Source of the DNA: Oscillospiraceae bacterium
GTDB taxonomy: Bacteria; Bacillota; Clostridia; Oscillospirales; Ruminococcaceae
Length of the DNA: 7,856 bases
Direction: 5' to 3'
Assembly (NCBI GenBank): GCA_020024235.1
Contig: JAHHUA010000078.1
Location: 1-7,856, forward strand
Under the pieces are notes generated by a model that saw only the letters and a list, made by a program, of their open reading frames with translations, was not told the DNA's origin and ran no database searches. This document shows positions 1 to 6,174 of this stretch, piece after piece (the stretch's first letter is position 1; each line of letters opens with the position of its first letter). Position numbers and translations under genes: made by a program.

Positions 1-555
1 CTTATAATCTCCCTGAACCAAGGAGTTAAAAGCTAAAATTTTGTCAATTAACTCTGATTTTCCGCTTGCAATATTATTATTTATTATTTCTGCTGTTTTT
101 TCTTTTACTGCTTTTGATATATTGGAAGTTACAGTGTAAATAACAGAGTTTTTTCCATCCCATACATATATTTCTGTTTCTGAACATACTGTTATTCTAT
201 TGCCGTTATCATTGGTAAAAGAAATATATTCCATACAATCTCTGGGGGCTTGATTTTCGCTTATTTTCCACTTTGTTATATCTAAAGCCTCTGTTAAATC
301 AGACTTGTTCTGCTCTGACAATGGAATGGTTATGATATTGTAAACTTCTACAGAAGTATTTTCATTGTTAATAATATCATAAATTTCTTTCTGATTTACT
401 GTGTAATTCTGTTTATTGTTATCTAAAGAGGAATTTACAAAACCTGAAGAAGATTCTTCTTCATTTACAGAACTGATTTCCCCATTATCTTTTTGACAGC
501 TTACTGTTATGAGCATTATATACAGACAAATTACAGTTAAAACAAATTTTTTCAT
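1..555 (-). CDS. Putative lipoprotein of unknown function, partial (C-terminus off the left edge)
   Basis: An open frame of 185 codons runs from ATG at 555 to the window edge with no stop. The start is supported by an AGAGG ribosome binding site about 6 nt upstream. The product begins with MKK, a hydrophobic stretch (residues 4-18) and Cys20 in the context ITVSC, a plausible but imperfect lipobox (Thr at -3), so it is probably lipid-anchored to the outer face of the membrane. Residues 21-50 form a Glu/Ser/Asn-rich linker. The rest (about 50-185) looks like a soluble alpha/beta domain, with strand-like segments such as VEVYNIITIPL and RITVCSETEIYVW. I recognise no family and assign no function. 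It begins 15 nt after the YolD-like gene stops, so it is probably translated from the same transcript, although a functional link to DNA repair is not evident. Confidence 0.75.
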   Translation of the reverse strand, partial: MKKFVLTVICLYIMLITVSCQKDNGEISSVNEEESSSGFVNSSLDNNKQNYTVNQKEIYDIINNENTSVEVYNIITIPLSEQNKSDLTEALDITKWKISENQAPRDCMEYISFTNDNGNRITVCSETEIYVWDGKNSVIYTVTSNISKAVKEKTAEIINNNIASGKSELIDKILAFNSLVQGDYK

Positions 556-570
556 AATAGACCTCTTTCT

Positions 571-1011
571 TTACAAATTTACTTCATCTTCATTTATAAA
601 ATCAATATTTAATATTTCATTTATGGGTATTTTTAAACCATTATCCAAAAGTAAAAAGCTCTCATATTCGTAAATTCTTTTTATGACACCTGATACAGAA
701 ATATAAGCTCCACCTTCTTTTTTTTCATCAGGTTTAAAATATGTGATTGAAACAGATTGATTACAACCTGATTTATCCATAGCCAGAACAAGTTTTTCAT
801 TTATCAACAATTTTTGACAATCGTCTAAATCTATTCTTTTATCTGTAAGTCTGGCGGTTTCTTTTACCTGCTCGTTATATCCTGTTAATGCAGCAAATGG
901 TGCAAACTGAGCAGCTCTGTCTTTCATTGACATATGTGGGTGAGTTTTAGACTTGTGGTGGGGAAGATTTATTATGTCCTCATAGGATTTTTGGGAATAT
1001 TTTTTATTCAT
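571..1011 (-). CDS. YolD-like family protein, putative partner of the Y-family polymerase
   Basis: This is a 146-residue cytoplasmic protein with no signal peptide or membrane segment. The N-terminal half carries the typical YolD-family signature DRAAQFAPFAAL (31-42) followed by TGYNEQV (43-49). The C-terminal half (about 85-140) is strand-rich and contains SVSGVIKRIYEYESFLLLDNG, which resembles the small beta-rich fold expected for the family. YolD-like genes in Firmicutes are commonly found beside UvrX-type polymerases and have been proposed to act like UmuD, as an accessory subunit. That role is inferred from family and neighbourhood, not shown by the sequence. There is no UmuD/LexA-like Ser-Lys protease motif. 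The ATG at 1011 has a strong AAAGGAG site (1021-1027) that almost overlaps the polymerase stop codon, which supports co-transcription. Confidence 0.88.
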   Translation of the reverse strand: MNKKYSQKSYEDIINLPHHKSKTHPHMSMKDRAAQFAPFAALTGYNEQVKETARLTDKRIDLDDCQKLLINEKLVLAMDKSGCNQSVSITYFKPDEKKEGGAYISVSGVIKRIYEYESFLLLDNGLKIPINEILNIDFINEDEVNL

Positions 1012-1028
1012 ATATTGCTGCTCCTTTG

Positions 1029-2552
1029 CTAAGCTTTATGACCACCAATTTGCTGATTTCTGTCTTTTGCAGTAGCACCATCTTCAAAATTAATACCTTT
1101 AAGTATGGAGTTTATCCCAAACTTCTTTTTTATGGAAAGCATGGCTTTCTGCAAATCTTTTTCTTTTTTAAGTTCCTCATTTTCTTTTCTTTTTTCTTCT
1201 TCCAAAGCCTTATAATCAGTAAAAAAATTAAGCTGTCTGCCGCAAAAATCTTCTTTGACATCTCTTTCCAAAATAACATGATTAGCACTCATATTAAGTC
1301 TGCGTATAAGCAAGTTCTTATCTGCTATTTTTTCAAAAAGTTCCGAAACTGCCTCCGTCATCAGTCTGGAAGAAGAAGTATGCCTGCCTAAATTAGCTGT
1401 ACCATGAGCATTTTTGGGAATTTTTCTCCCATATTGGTCTGTGGAAATTTCACCATGATAATTTTCTCTTCTGTGGAAATCAGTGAGATTTTCGATATCA
1501 TACCCCACAGTCAATACAATTTGATCTGTAACTAAATCCTTGTCCACTAAATCCAAAGCCAGCATATCAGCCATCTCACAAACCACATTTTTTGCTTTTT
1601 GGAAAGTATAGGGTTCTTTCAAAACCTGCCCTGAACAAATGCTGTTGGTACTTGGCTTATAGGATTTTATATCAGATATAAGACAGGGTTCAAAACCCCA
1701 TGCGTGATCTATTAAAAGTTCCGCATTTATTCCGAAAATTTTATACAGTAACTCCTCATTATAATAGTCATCATCTTTGCCGAGAGAACATCTAGCTACA
1801 TCACCCATGGTAAAAAGCCCTTGTTCTTCCAGTCTTTTTGCATAACCTTTTCCCACACGCCAAAAATCTGTTAAGGGACGGTGATTCCAAAGCTGTCTTC
1901 GATAGCTTATTTCATCTAGTGCAGCAATTCTGGCACCGTTTTTGTCCGGAGGAATGTGTTTAGCCACTATATCCATAGCAATTTTGCAAAGATATAAGTT
2001 TGTGCCTATTCCCACAGTGGCAGTAATTCCTGTGGTATTCAGCACATCTTTTATGATTTTCCTTGCCAGTGCCTCAGGTGAAAGTTTGTATGTGTCCAAA
2101 TATTCTGTAACATCCATAAAAACCTCGTCAATGGAATAAACATGAATATCCTCAGAAGAAATATATTTTAAATATATATTGTATATTTTTGTGCTGTATT
2201 TCATATAATATGCCATTCTTGGAGGAGCAGCAATATAGTCAAGTGATAATTCGGGGGAGTTTAGCACTGCTGTATTATCGTATGAGGAACCTGTAAATTC
2301 ATGATTTGGGGCTTTGCGTTTTCTTTCTGAATTTACTTCATTTACTTTTTGAACTACTTCAAAAAGTCTTGGTCTGCCAGAAATTCCATAGGATTTTAAT
2401 GAAGGTGAAACCGCAAGGCAAATGGTTTTTTCCGTTCTGGACGCATCAGCCACTACTAAATTTGTAGTCATAGGGTCAAGCCCTCTTTCCATACATTCCA
2501 CTGAAGCGTAAAAGGATTTTAAATCTATGGCTATATATGTTCTGTTTTTCAT
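1029..2552 (-). CDS. Y-family translesion DNA polymerase (UvrX/UmuC/DinB-like)
   Basis: This 507-residue enzyme is likely to copy past damaged template bases with low fidelity. The palm carries the metal-binding residues Asp10 (IAIDLKSFYASVEC) and Asp142-Glu143 (YSIDEVF). Tyr15 sits at the expected steric-gate position. Lys12 replaces the second aspartate of DinB/Dpo4, as is common in the UmuC/UvrX branch. A thumb helix-hairpin-helix lies around 231-253 (VGKGYAKRLEEQGL), and the little-finger domain spans roughly 295-430. A QLNFF pentapeptide at 440-444 fits a beta-clamp binding motif. It is followed by a charged coiled-coil-like stretch (449-470) and a conserved-looking tail ending QIGGHKA. 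The length is somewhat above the roughly 420 residues of UmuC/UvrX because of this tail. AGGAG at 2558-2562 supports the start. It is the first gene of a minus-strand operon with the YolD-like gene. The exact subfamily symbol is uncertain. Confidence 0.94.
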   Translation of the reverse strand: MKNRTYIAIDLKSFYASVECMERGLDPMTTNLVVADASRTEKTICLAVSPSLKSYGISGRPRLFEVVQKVNEVNSERKRKAPNHEFTGSSYDNTAVLNSPELSLDYIAAPPRMAYYMKYSTKIYNIYLKYISSEDIHVYSIDEVFMDVTEYLDTYKLSPEALARKIIKDVLNTTGITATVGIGTNLYLCKIAMDIVAKHIPPDKNGARIAALDEISYRRQLWNHRPLTDFWRVGKGYAKRLEEQGLFTMGDVARCSLGKDDDYYNEELLYKIFGINAELLIDHAWGFEPCLISDIKSYKPSTNSICSGQVLKEPYTFQKAKNVVCEMADMLALDLVDKDLVTDQIVLTVGYDIENLTDFHRRENYHGEISTDQYGRKIPKNAHGTANLGRHTSSSRLMTEAVSELFEKIADKNLLIRRLNMSANHVILERDVKEDFCGRQLNFFTDYKALEEEKRKENEELKKEKDLQKAMLSIKKKFGINSILKGINFEDGATAKDRNQQIGGHKA

Positions 2553-2597
2553 TTTTACTCCTTTTTCGTCAATTTAAAGTATAGGCAAGTTTTTTAT

Positions 2598-2626
2598 ATT
2601 ATATCATTTTGTTGCTGAAAAATCAA
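2598..2626 (-). promoter_or_regulatory. Sigma-A promoter of the polymerase/yolD-like operon
   Basis: Read on the minus strand, TTGATT (2626-2621) and a perfect TATAAT (2603-2598) are separated by 17 nt. Transcription would start near 2590 and give a leader of about 40 nt before the ATG at 2552. An imperfect dyad, TGTTG-N9-CAACA (2610-2628), overlaps the -35 element and could be an operator. No GAAC-N4-GTTC-type LexA box is visible. Confidence 0.7.
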
Positions 2627-2729
2627 CATATTTATATAATACTGCACAATTTGCAGTTTACTTACATAAAAAATATAAAATATATAGTATAAAATATACA
2701 ATTTATTGTAAAAATATTGCCAATTAATA

Positions 2730-2758
2730 TTGACTTGACTATTATTTTGTGATAACAT
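2730..2758 (+). promoter_or_regulatory. Promoter of the cobalamin riboswitch leader
   Basis: TTGACT (2730-2735) is followed after 17 nt by TAACAT (2753-2758), preceded by TGA, so it has an extended -10 (TGnTAACAT). Transcription would start near 2765, about 30 nt before the first arm of riboswitch stem P1. That is the right place for a promoter that must transcribe the whole aptamer. The -10 hexamer matches consensus at only 4 of 6 positions. Confidence 0.55.
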
Positions 2759-2793
2759 TAAGACGCATTTTAAAGCACTGAACATTGAAAAAT

Positions 2794-2992
2794 AAGTTTA
2801 TGGTATTTTATATATGATAAAATTTAAAAGGGAATTCAGTAAAATCTGAAACAGCTTTCACTACCGTAATTGACAGGGCTATATGCCGCAAAATCCAACA
2901 GCCATTGGTTTTTCAAAAACTGAGAAGGCGGAATTTTGTATTTTTTCAAGGAAACAAATATGTCATAAGTCGGGAGACCTGCCATATAACTT
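2794..2992 (+). ncRNA. Cobalamin (adenosylcobalamin-type) riboswitch aptamer
   Basis: The clearest signal is the B12 box AAGTCGGGAGACCTGCC at 2967-2983. Stem P1 closes the aptamer: AAGTTTATGG (2794-2803) pairs with CCATATAACTT (2982-2992) with one bulged base. Next come a P2-like hairpin (ATTTTAT/GATAAAAT, about 2805-2823), the conserved AAAGGGAA (2827-2834), a small hairpin TTCAG/CTGAA (2835-2839/2846-2850) and the core CAGC...ACTACCGTAA (2852-2869). GCCATTGG near 2902 and GAGAAGGCGG near 2923 fit the peripheral P6 region. The element lies directly upstream of corrinoid adenosylation and transport genes, as expected for a B12 sensor. When cobalamin binds, expression of the downstream operon should fall. 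The exact ligand class (adenosyl, methyl or aquo form) is not resolved. Confidence 0.95.
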
Positions 2993-2993
2993 C

Positions 2994-3030
2994 GACAATT
3001 ATCTTATTAGGAAAAGTAGTATAAATTGTC
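2994..3030 (+). other. Inverted repeat between aptamer and terminator, possible switching stem
   Basis: GACAATT (2994-3000) and AATTGTC (3024-3030) can pair over a 23-nt loop, starting two bases after the P1 3' arm. The stem may be part of the expression platform, for example as an alternative partner during switching, but it shares no bases with the terminator stem. Its role is a guess. Confidence 0.3.
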
Positions 3031-3043
3031 ATGCTAAATTAAA

Positions 3044-3072
3044 TTTACAAAAATATAATTTTACACTATAAT
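3044..3072 (+). promoter_or_regulatory. Candidate second promoter between riboswitch aptamer and terminator
   Basis: TTTACA (3044-3049) and a perfect TATAAT (3067-3072) are exactly 17 nt apart, a closer match to consensus than the upstream promoter. Transcription would start near 3079, at the base of the terminator hairpin. The RNA would lack the aptamer and begin with the stem-loop. The region is very AT-rich, so chance similarity cannot be excluded. Confidence 0.4.
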
Positions 3073-3077
3073 TTAAC

Positions 3078-3118
3078 GCGTCTGCTTTTTCTGAGATTGA
3101 AGCAGACGCTTTTATTTT
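3078..3118 (+). terminator. Intrinsic terminator, likely riboswitch expression platform
   Basis: GCGTCTGCTT (3078-3087) pairs perfectly with AAGCAGACGC (3100-3109) around a 12-nt loop, and TTTTATTTT (3110-3118) follows. This is a textbook Rho-independent terminator placed 25 nt before the adenosyltransferase start codon and 85 nt after the B12 aptamer. It most likely stops transcription when cobalamin is bound. Confidence 0.88.
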
Positions 3119-3142
3119 ACACAAAAAGGGGATTAAAAACAG

Positions 3143-3658
3143 ATGGGACTTGTACATATATATTGCGGAGAAGGCAAGGGAAAAACCACAGCAGCCGTCG
3201 GACTTGCCGTGAGAGCAGCCGGAAGCGAAATGAAAATACTTTTTACACAGTTTTTTAAAACAGGTATTTCCTCGGAAATAAAATCTATGGAAAATATAAA
3301 TAATATAACCTGCGTTATTATGGAAGGCTCTTTCGGAAGAGTTGCCAGAATGACAGAAGAACAAAAAATCCTGGCTAAAACAGCATTTACCGAACATTTT
3401 GATAAAGTAGCAGCTATGGCAAAGGATTATGATATGGTTATTTTCGATGAACTCAATTCCGCCGTCAATCACAGTATGGTTGATTTGGAAAAAGTAATAT
3501 ACTTTATAAAATCAAACAAAGAAAACAAAGAAATTATATTGACAGGAAGAAATCCTAAACCTGAATTGACGGAATTGGCGGATTATGTTTCCGAAATAAA
3601 AAAAATTAAACACCCTTTTGACAATGGGATAAAAGCCAGAAAGGGAATAGAATTTTAG
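3143..3658 (+). CDS. cobO: ATP:corrinoid adenosyltransferase (CobO/CobA/BtuR family)
   Basis: This 171-residue cytoplasmic enzyme transfers the adenosyl group of ATP to the cobalt of reduced corrinoids, such as cob(I)yrinic acid a,c-diamide, cobinamide or cobalamin. It contains the P-loop GEGKGKTT (9-16), a Walker-B-like strand DMVIFDELN (97-105) and the family C-terminal signature TGRNPKPEL (134-142) with IKHPFDNGIKARKGIEF (155-171). The length is close to that of clostridial homologues and slightly shorter than the enterobacterial enzyme of about 196 residues. An AAAGGGG site (3125-3131) lies 11 nt before the ATG, a slightly long spacing. It is the first gene after the B12 riboswitch and is followed by a transporter rather than biosynthetic genes. 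This suggests its main role is converting imported corrinoids to the coenzyme form. The symbol btuR or cobA would be equally acceptable. Confidence 0.95.
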   Translation: MGLVHIYCGEGKGKTTAAVGLAVRAAGSEMKILFTQFFKTGISSEIKSMENINNITCVIMEGSFGRVARMTEEQKILAKTAFTEHFDKVAAMAKDYDMVIFDELNSAVNHSMVDLEKVIYFIKSNKENKEIILTGRNPKPELTELADYVSEIKKIKHPFDNGIKARKGIEF

Positions 3659-3683
3659 ATTAAATCATTGTGAGGATGAATAA

Positions 3684-4736
3684 ATGAATCATAACATTTT
3701 AACTCAAAAGAAAAATCAGCAGAAAATCAGAATAGGGAGAACCACCACACTTTTTATAGCTGCGATAATTTCTCTTATAGCTGTTTTTTTGATAAGTATT
3801 TCCGTAGGCTCGGTAAAAGTACCGTTAAATCAAGTTGTGGAATCATTTATTTCCCCTGAAACCATAGACCCTATGATGGCAAAAATTATCAAAACCATCC
3901 GTCTTCCGAGAACTTTGGCTACAATAGCAGGTGGTGCCTGTCTTGCTACAGCAGGAGTTCTTTTACAGATTTTTTTCAATAATCCCATTGTAGAGCCGTA
4001 TATTTTGGGGGTTTCATCGGGGTCCAGCCTTTTTGTTGGTATTGTTATGCTGGCGGGATTTAAGTTCGGTTTTGGATATATAGGTCCTATCGGAATGTTT
4101 ATAGGTTCTTTCTGCGGTGCTATCATTGTAATGTCAGTTGTAATTTTTGCAGCTAAAAAAGTTAAAAGTATAAATACACTGCTTATTATAGGCATGATGT
4201 TTGGTTATGTATGCAGTGCTGCCACAAGTATTCTCACATCTTTGGCTGATAAAGAACGAATTGTAAATTTCACACTGTGGAATATGGGAAGTTTTGCAGG
4301 ATTTACCTGGGATGATGTAAAACTTCTTTATGCCATAAGCCTGCCTTTTATTTTATTTGCATTTTTGCTTTCCAAACCTTTAAATACATTTCTTTTAGGT
4401 GAAAGATATGCTCAGTCTATGGGAATTTCCATTCCACCCTTTAGAATGCTTTTAGTTTTTATTTCCAGCGTTCTGACTGCTGTAGTTACTGCATTTGCAG
4501 GCCCTGTTTCGTTTATTGGTCTTGCCGTTCCTCATATTGTGCGAATAACTTATAAAACATCAAATAACTGGATTATAATACCTGCTTCCTGCTGTTTTGG
4601 AGGTATAATGGCAGCTGTATGTGATATGGGTGCCCGTGTGATTTTATCACCTATGGAATTGCCTTTGGGTGCTATGACTTCTATTATTGGAGCACCTTTG
4701 CTGGTATTTCTTTTAGTGAGAAAAAATCAAGAATAA
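3684..4736 (+). CDS. btuC: Corrinoid ABC transporter permease (FecCD/BtuC family)
   Basis: This is a 350-residue polytopic inner-membrane protein, the usual length for the family, with about nine to ten hydrophobic segments starting at 21-43. Family motifs are RLPRTLATIAGG (73-84) followed by ATAGVLLQ (88-95), NNPIVEPYILGVSSG (99-113), GERYAQSMGI (239-248, the cytoplasmic coupling region that contacts the ATPase), FAGPVSFIGLAVPHIVR (271-287) and ELPLGAMTSIIGAPLLVFLL (325-344). As in BtuC, two copies should form the channel, and no second permease gene is present. It starts 25 nt after the adenosyltransferase stop with a GAGG site at 3672-3675. Family members also carry ferric siderophores or haem. 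Assignment to corrinoids rests on the riboswitch and the neighbouring adenosyltransferase. Confidence 0.92.
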   Translation: MNHNILTQKKNQQKIRIGRTTTLFIAAIISLIAVFLISISVGSVKVPLNQVVESFISPETIDPMMAKIIKTIRLPRTLATIAGGACLATAGVLLQIFFNNPIVEPYILGVSSGSSLFVGIVMLAGFKFGFGYIGPIGMFIGSFCGAIIVMSVVIFAAKKVKSINTLLIIGMMFGYVCSAATSILTSLADKERIVNFTLWNMGSFAGFTWDDVKLLYAISLPFILFAFLLSKPLNTFLLGERYAQSMGISIPPFRMLLVFISSVLTAVVTAFAGPVSFIGLAVPHIVRITYKTSNNWIIIPASCCFGGIMAAVCDMGARVILSPMELPLGAMTSIIGAPLLVFLLVRKNQE

Positions 4737-4757
4737 CATCCGAAAAGAGATGAAATT

Positions 4758-5960
4758 ATGGAAAACACTATTACCACTAAAAATTTAACTGTGGGCTACG
4801 GCTCACAAAAAGTTGTAAATAATATAGATATAGAAGGTTTAAAAGGCAAAATAATCTGTCTTTTAGGGCCTAACGGAGTGGGAAAGTCCACAATTTTACG
4901 CACTCTTTCCGGACTTTTAAGTCCTGTAGAAGGTATTGTGGAAATAGAAGGTGCAAATCTTGCAGAGATTAAAAGTGCAGAAATTGCAAAAAAACTTTCC
5001 GTGGTTTTAACAGACTCGGTTTCTCCAAGGCTTGTAACCGTAAAAGAAATTATCTCTATGGGAAGAACTCCTTATACCAACTTTTTCGGTAAAATCACCG
5101 ACAAAGACAAAGAGATAATAAATGATGCTATTGACACAGTAGGAGTGGGATATTTGGCTGACAGATTTTTTGGTCAGCTTAGCGACGGTGAAAAGCAAAA
5201 AGTCATGATTGCCAGAGCCTTGGCACAGCAACCCAAACTTATAATTTTAGACGAACCCACCAGCCACCTGGATATAAGACATAAAGTGGAAGTTGTACGC
5301 ATTTTGAGAAATTTAGTAAAAGAGAGAAATATAACAGTTATACTTTCGCTTCATGATATAGACCTTGCCATAAAAGGCTGTCAAACCTTGCTTTTGGTCA
5401 AAGACGGAAAAATCATCGATCAGGGAATGCCTGAAGATATAATTAGAAAAGGAACCATAAGTAAACTTTATGACATAAAAGGTGCTGTATACAATGAACT
5501 TTTAGGCAGTGTGGAAATAGAAAATTTTAAAAACGGTGAAAAAATATTTATTTCAGCAGGAAATGGTACAGGAATAAATCCATACCGTGCCATATCACGA
5601 GAAGGTTATGATATAATTTCGGGGATTTTAAGCGAAAATGACATTGATTATCAGGTTGCTATTGCAATATGTAAAGGGGTAATTTCGGAAAAACCCTTTG
5701 AAGATATAAAAGAAGAAACGATAAATAATGCAAAAATGGAAATTGACAGCTCTGACTTTGTATTGGACAGCGGTTTTCCGATTGGGAAACAGAATATTGC
5801 CAACTGCCAACTTATTAAATATGCTGTTTCCAAAAACAAAAAAGTTTTTTCACTGAGAAAGGAAAATGATTTAAAAAAATATTTCGGTGAGTGCCAAAGC
5901 AAAATTACTGTTTGCCATAGTATGTCGGAATTAATGGAAAAACTTAAAAAGGGAAGGTAA
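4758..5960 (+). CDS. btuD: Corrinoid ABC transporter ATPase (BtuD/FecE family) with extra C-terminal domain
   Basis: The 400-residue product powers import by ATP hydrolysis. Residues 1-250 are a FecE/BtuD-type nucleotide-binding domain with Walker A GPNGVGKST (37-45), signature LSDGEKQKV (141-149), Walker B LIILDEPTSHLD (161-172) and switch His199 (LSLHD). Two departures are visible. The signature reads LSDGE rather than LSGGQ. The Q-loop segment SVVLTDSVSP (81-90) has no glutamine. Usual family length is about 250-270 residues. The remaining 255-400 form a separate alpha/beta region with strand-like segments KIFISAG (262-268), DYQVAIAI (297-304), DFVLDSGF (333-340) and KKVFSL (361-366). It is not the CbiZ amidohydrolase known in some BtuD fusions, as far as I can tell. 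The start has a weak GAGATG site 21 nt after the permease gene, so translational coupling is likely. Confidence 0.92.
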   Translation: MENTITTKNLTVGYGSQKVVNNIDIEGLKGKIICLLGPNGVGKSTILRTLSGLLSPVEGIVEIEGANLAEIKSAEIAKKLSVVLTDSVSPRLVTVKEIISMGRTPYTNFFGKITDKDKEIINDAIDTVGVGYLADRFFGQLSDGEKQKVMIARALAQQPKLIILDEPTSHLDIRHKVEVVRILRNLVKERNITVILSLHDIDLAIKGCQTLLLVKDGKIIDQGMPEDIIRKGTISKLYDIKGAVYNELLGSVEIENFKNGEKIFISAGNGTGINPYRAISREGYDIISGILSENDIDYQVAIAICKGVISEKPFEDIKEETINNAKMEIDSSDFVLDSGFPIGKQNIANCQLIKYAVSKNKKVFSLRKENDLKKYFGECQSKITVCHSMSELMEKLKKGR

Positions 5961-5993
5961 GTTTTAAAAGCAGACCATTTACTGCTTAAAACT
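5960..5993 (+). other. Stem-loop immediately after the ATPase gene, without a U-tract
   Basis: AGTTTTAAAAGCAG (5960-5973) pairs with CTGCTTAAAACT (5982-5993) as two 6-bp helices separated by a two-A bulge, with an 8-nt loop. The sequence that follows (ATAAAAGACG) is A-rich rather than T-rich, so it is not a convincing Rho-independent terminator. It begins on the last base of the stop codon. It may protect the upstream mRNA end or mark a processing site between the transporter genes and the binding-protein gene. Confidence 0.6.
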
Positions 5994-6008
5994 ATAAAAG
6001 ACGAAAAA

Positions 6009-6093
6009 AATTCTTGATTGTAGATAAAATTTTTCAAAATAAGAATTAAGTTATCTCTGTTATGATTGAAAATTACCAAAACTTTATAACAGA
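6009..6093 (+). repeat. Two inverted repeats in the ATPase to binding-protein gap
   Basis: AATTCTT (6009-6015) matches AAGAATT (6041-6047) over 25 nt. TCTGTTAT (6056-6063) matches ATAACAGA (6086-6093) over 22 nt, extendable by a G-T and an A-T pair. With the stem-loop at 5960-5993 they make this 214-nt gap unusually rich in dyads. There is no B12 box or other riboswitch signature that I recognise. Function is unknown. Confidence 0.4.
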
Positions 6094-6100
6094 TTTGCTT

Positions 6101-6150
6101 TTGAAAAAATATTAAATCAGTTATATTTAGGATTTTATCCTATTTATAAT
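6101..6150 (+). promoter_or_regulatory. Possible internal promoter with a perfect palindrome, upstream of the binding-protein gene
   Basis: Two overlapping readings are possible. One is TTGAAA (6101-6106), 17 nt, TATTTA (6124-6129). The other is a perfect TATAAT (6145-6150) with a poor -35. The palindrome TAGGAT-TTT-ATCCTA (6128-6142) lies just upstream of TATAAT and overlaps the first -10, where a bound regulator would block polymerase. A private promoter would allow the binding protein to be made in excess of the membrane components. Confidence 0.4.
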
Positions 6151-6174
6151 ATATAACAAAAAGGAGTAATTAAA

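Noticed and set aside
1026..1391. 121-codon plus-strand open frame opposite the polymerase 3' end
   Set aside because: The translation is a Phe/Lys-rich low-complexity sequence and lies entirely opposite the conserved polymerase tail.
2594..2785. 63-codon minus-strand open frame ahead of the polymerase gene
   Set aside because: It covers the AT-rich divergent promoter region, including both promoters, has no ribosome binding site and reads as Tyr/Ile/Asn-rich low complexity.
2785..2814. TTGAAA (2785-2790) and TATATA (2809-2814) as the riboswitch promoter
   Set aside because: The -10 would fall inside the riboswitch P2 region and the start would come after the P1 5' arm (2794-2803), so the transcript could not form the aptamer. 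The promoter at 2730-2758 is better placed.
2883..3071. 62-codon open frame on the plus strand inside the leader
   Set aside because: It overlaps the conserved riboswitch core and B12 box, has no ribosome binding site, and its sequence is explained by RNA structure.
3029..3472. 147-codon minus-strand open frame opposite the adenosyltransferase
   Set aside because: It is antisense to a clearly conserved gene, has a low-complexity Phe/Cys/His-rich translation typical of the reverse complement of coding DNA, and has no recognisable motif.
4758..5960. BtuD-CbiZ fusion
   Set aside because: CbiZ fusions of corrinoid ATPases are known, but the extra region is only about 145 residues and I do not see the CbiZ pattern.
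5960..6010. Rho-independent terminator after the ATPase gene
   Set aside because: The stem is good, but the sequence after it is A-rich with no run of T, so termination is unlikely.
6127..6144. DtxR/IdeR-type iron box reading of TTAGG...CCTA
   Set aside because: The half-sites resemble the DtxR box, but the spacing is 7 nt rather than the expected 9, so I keep it only as an unassigned palindrome.
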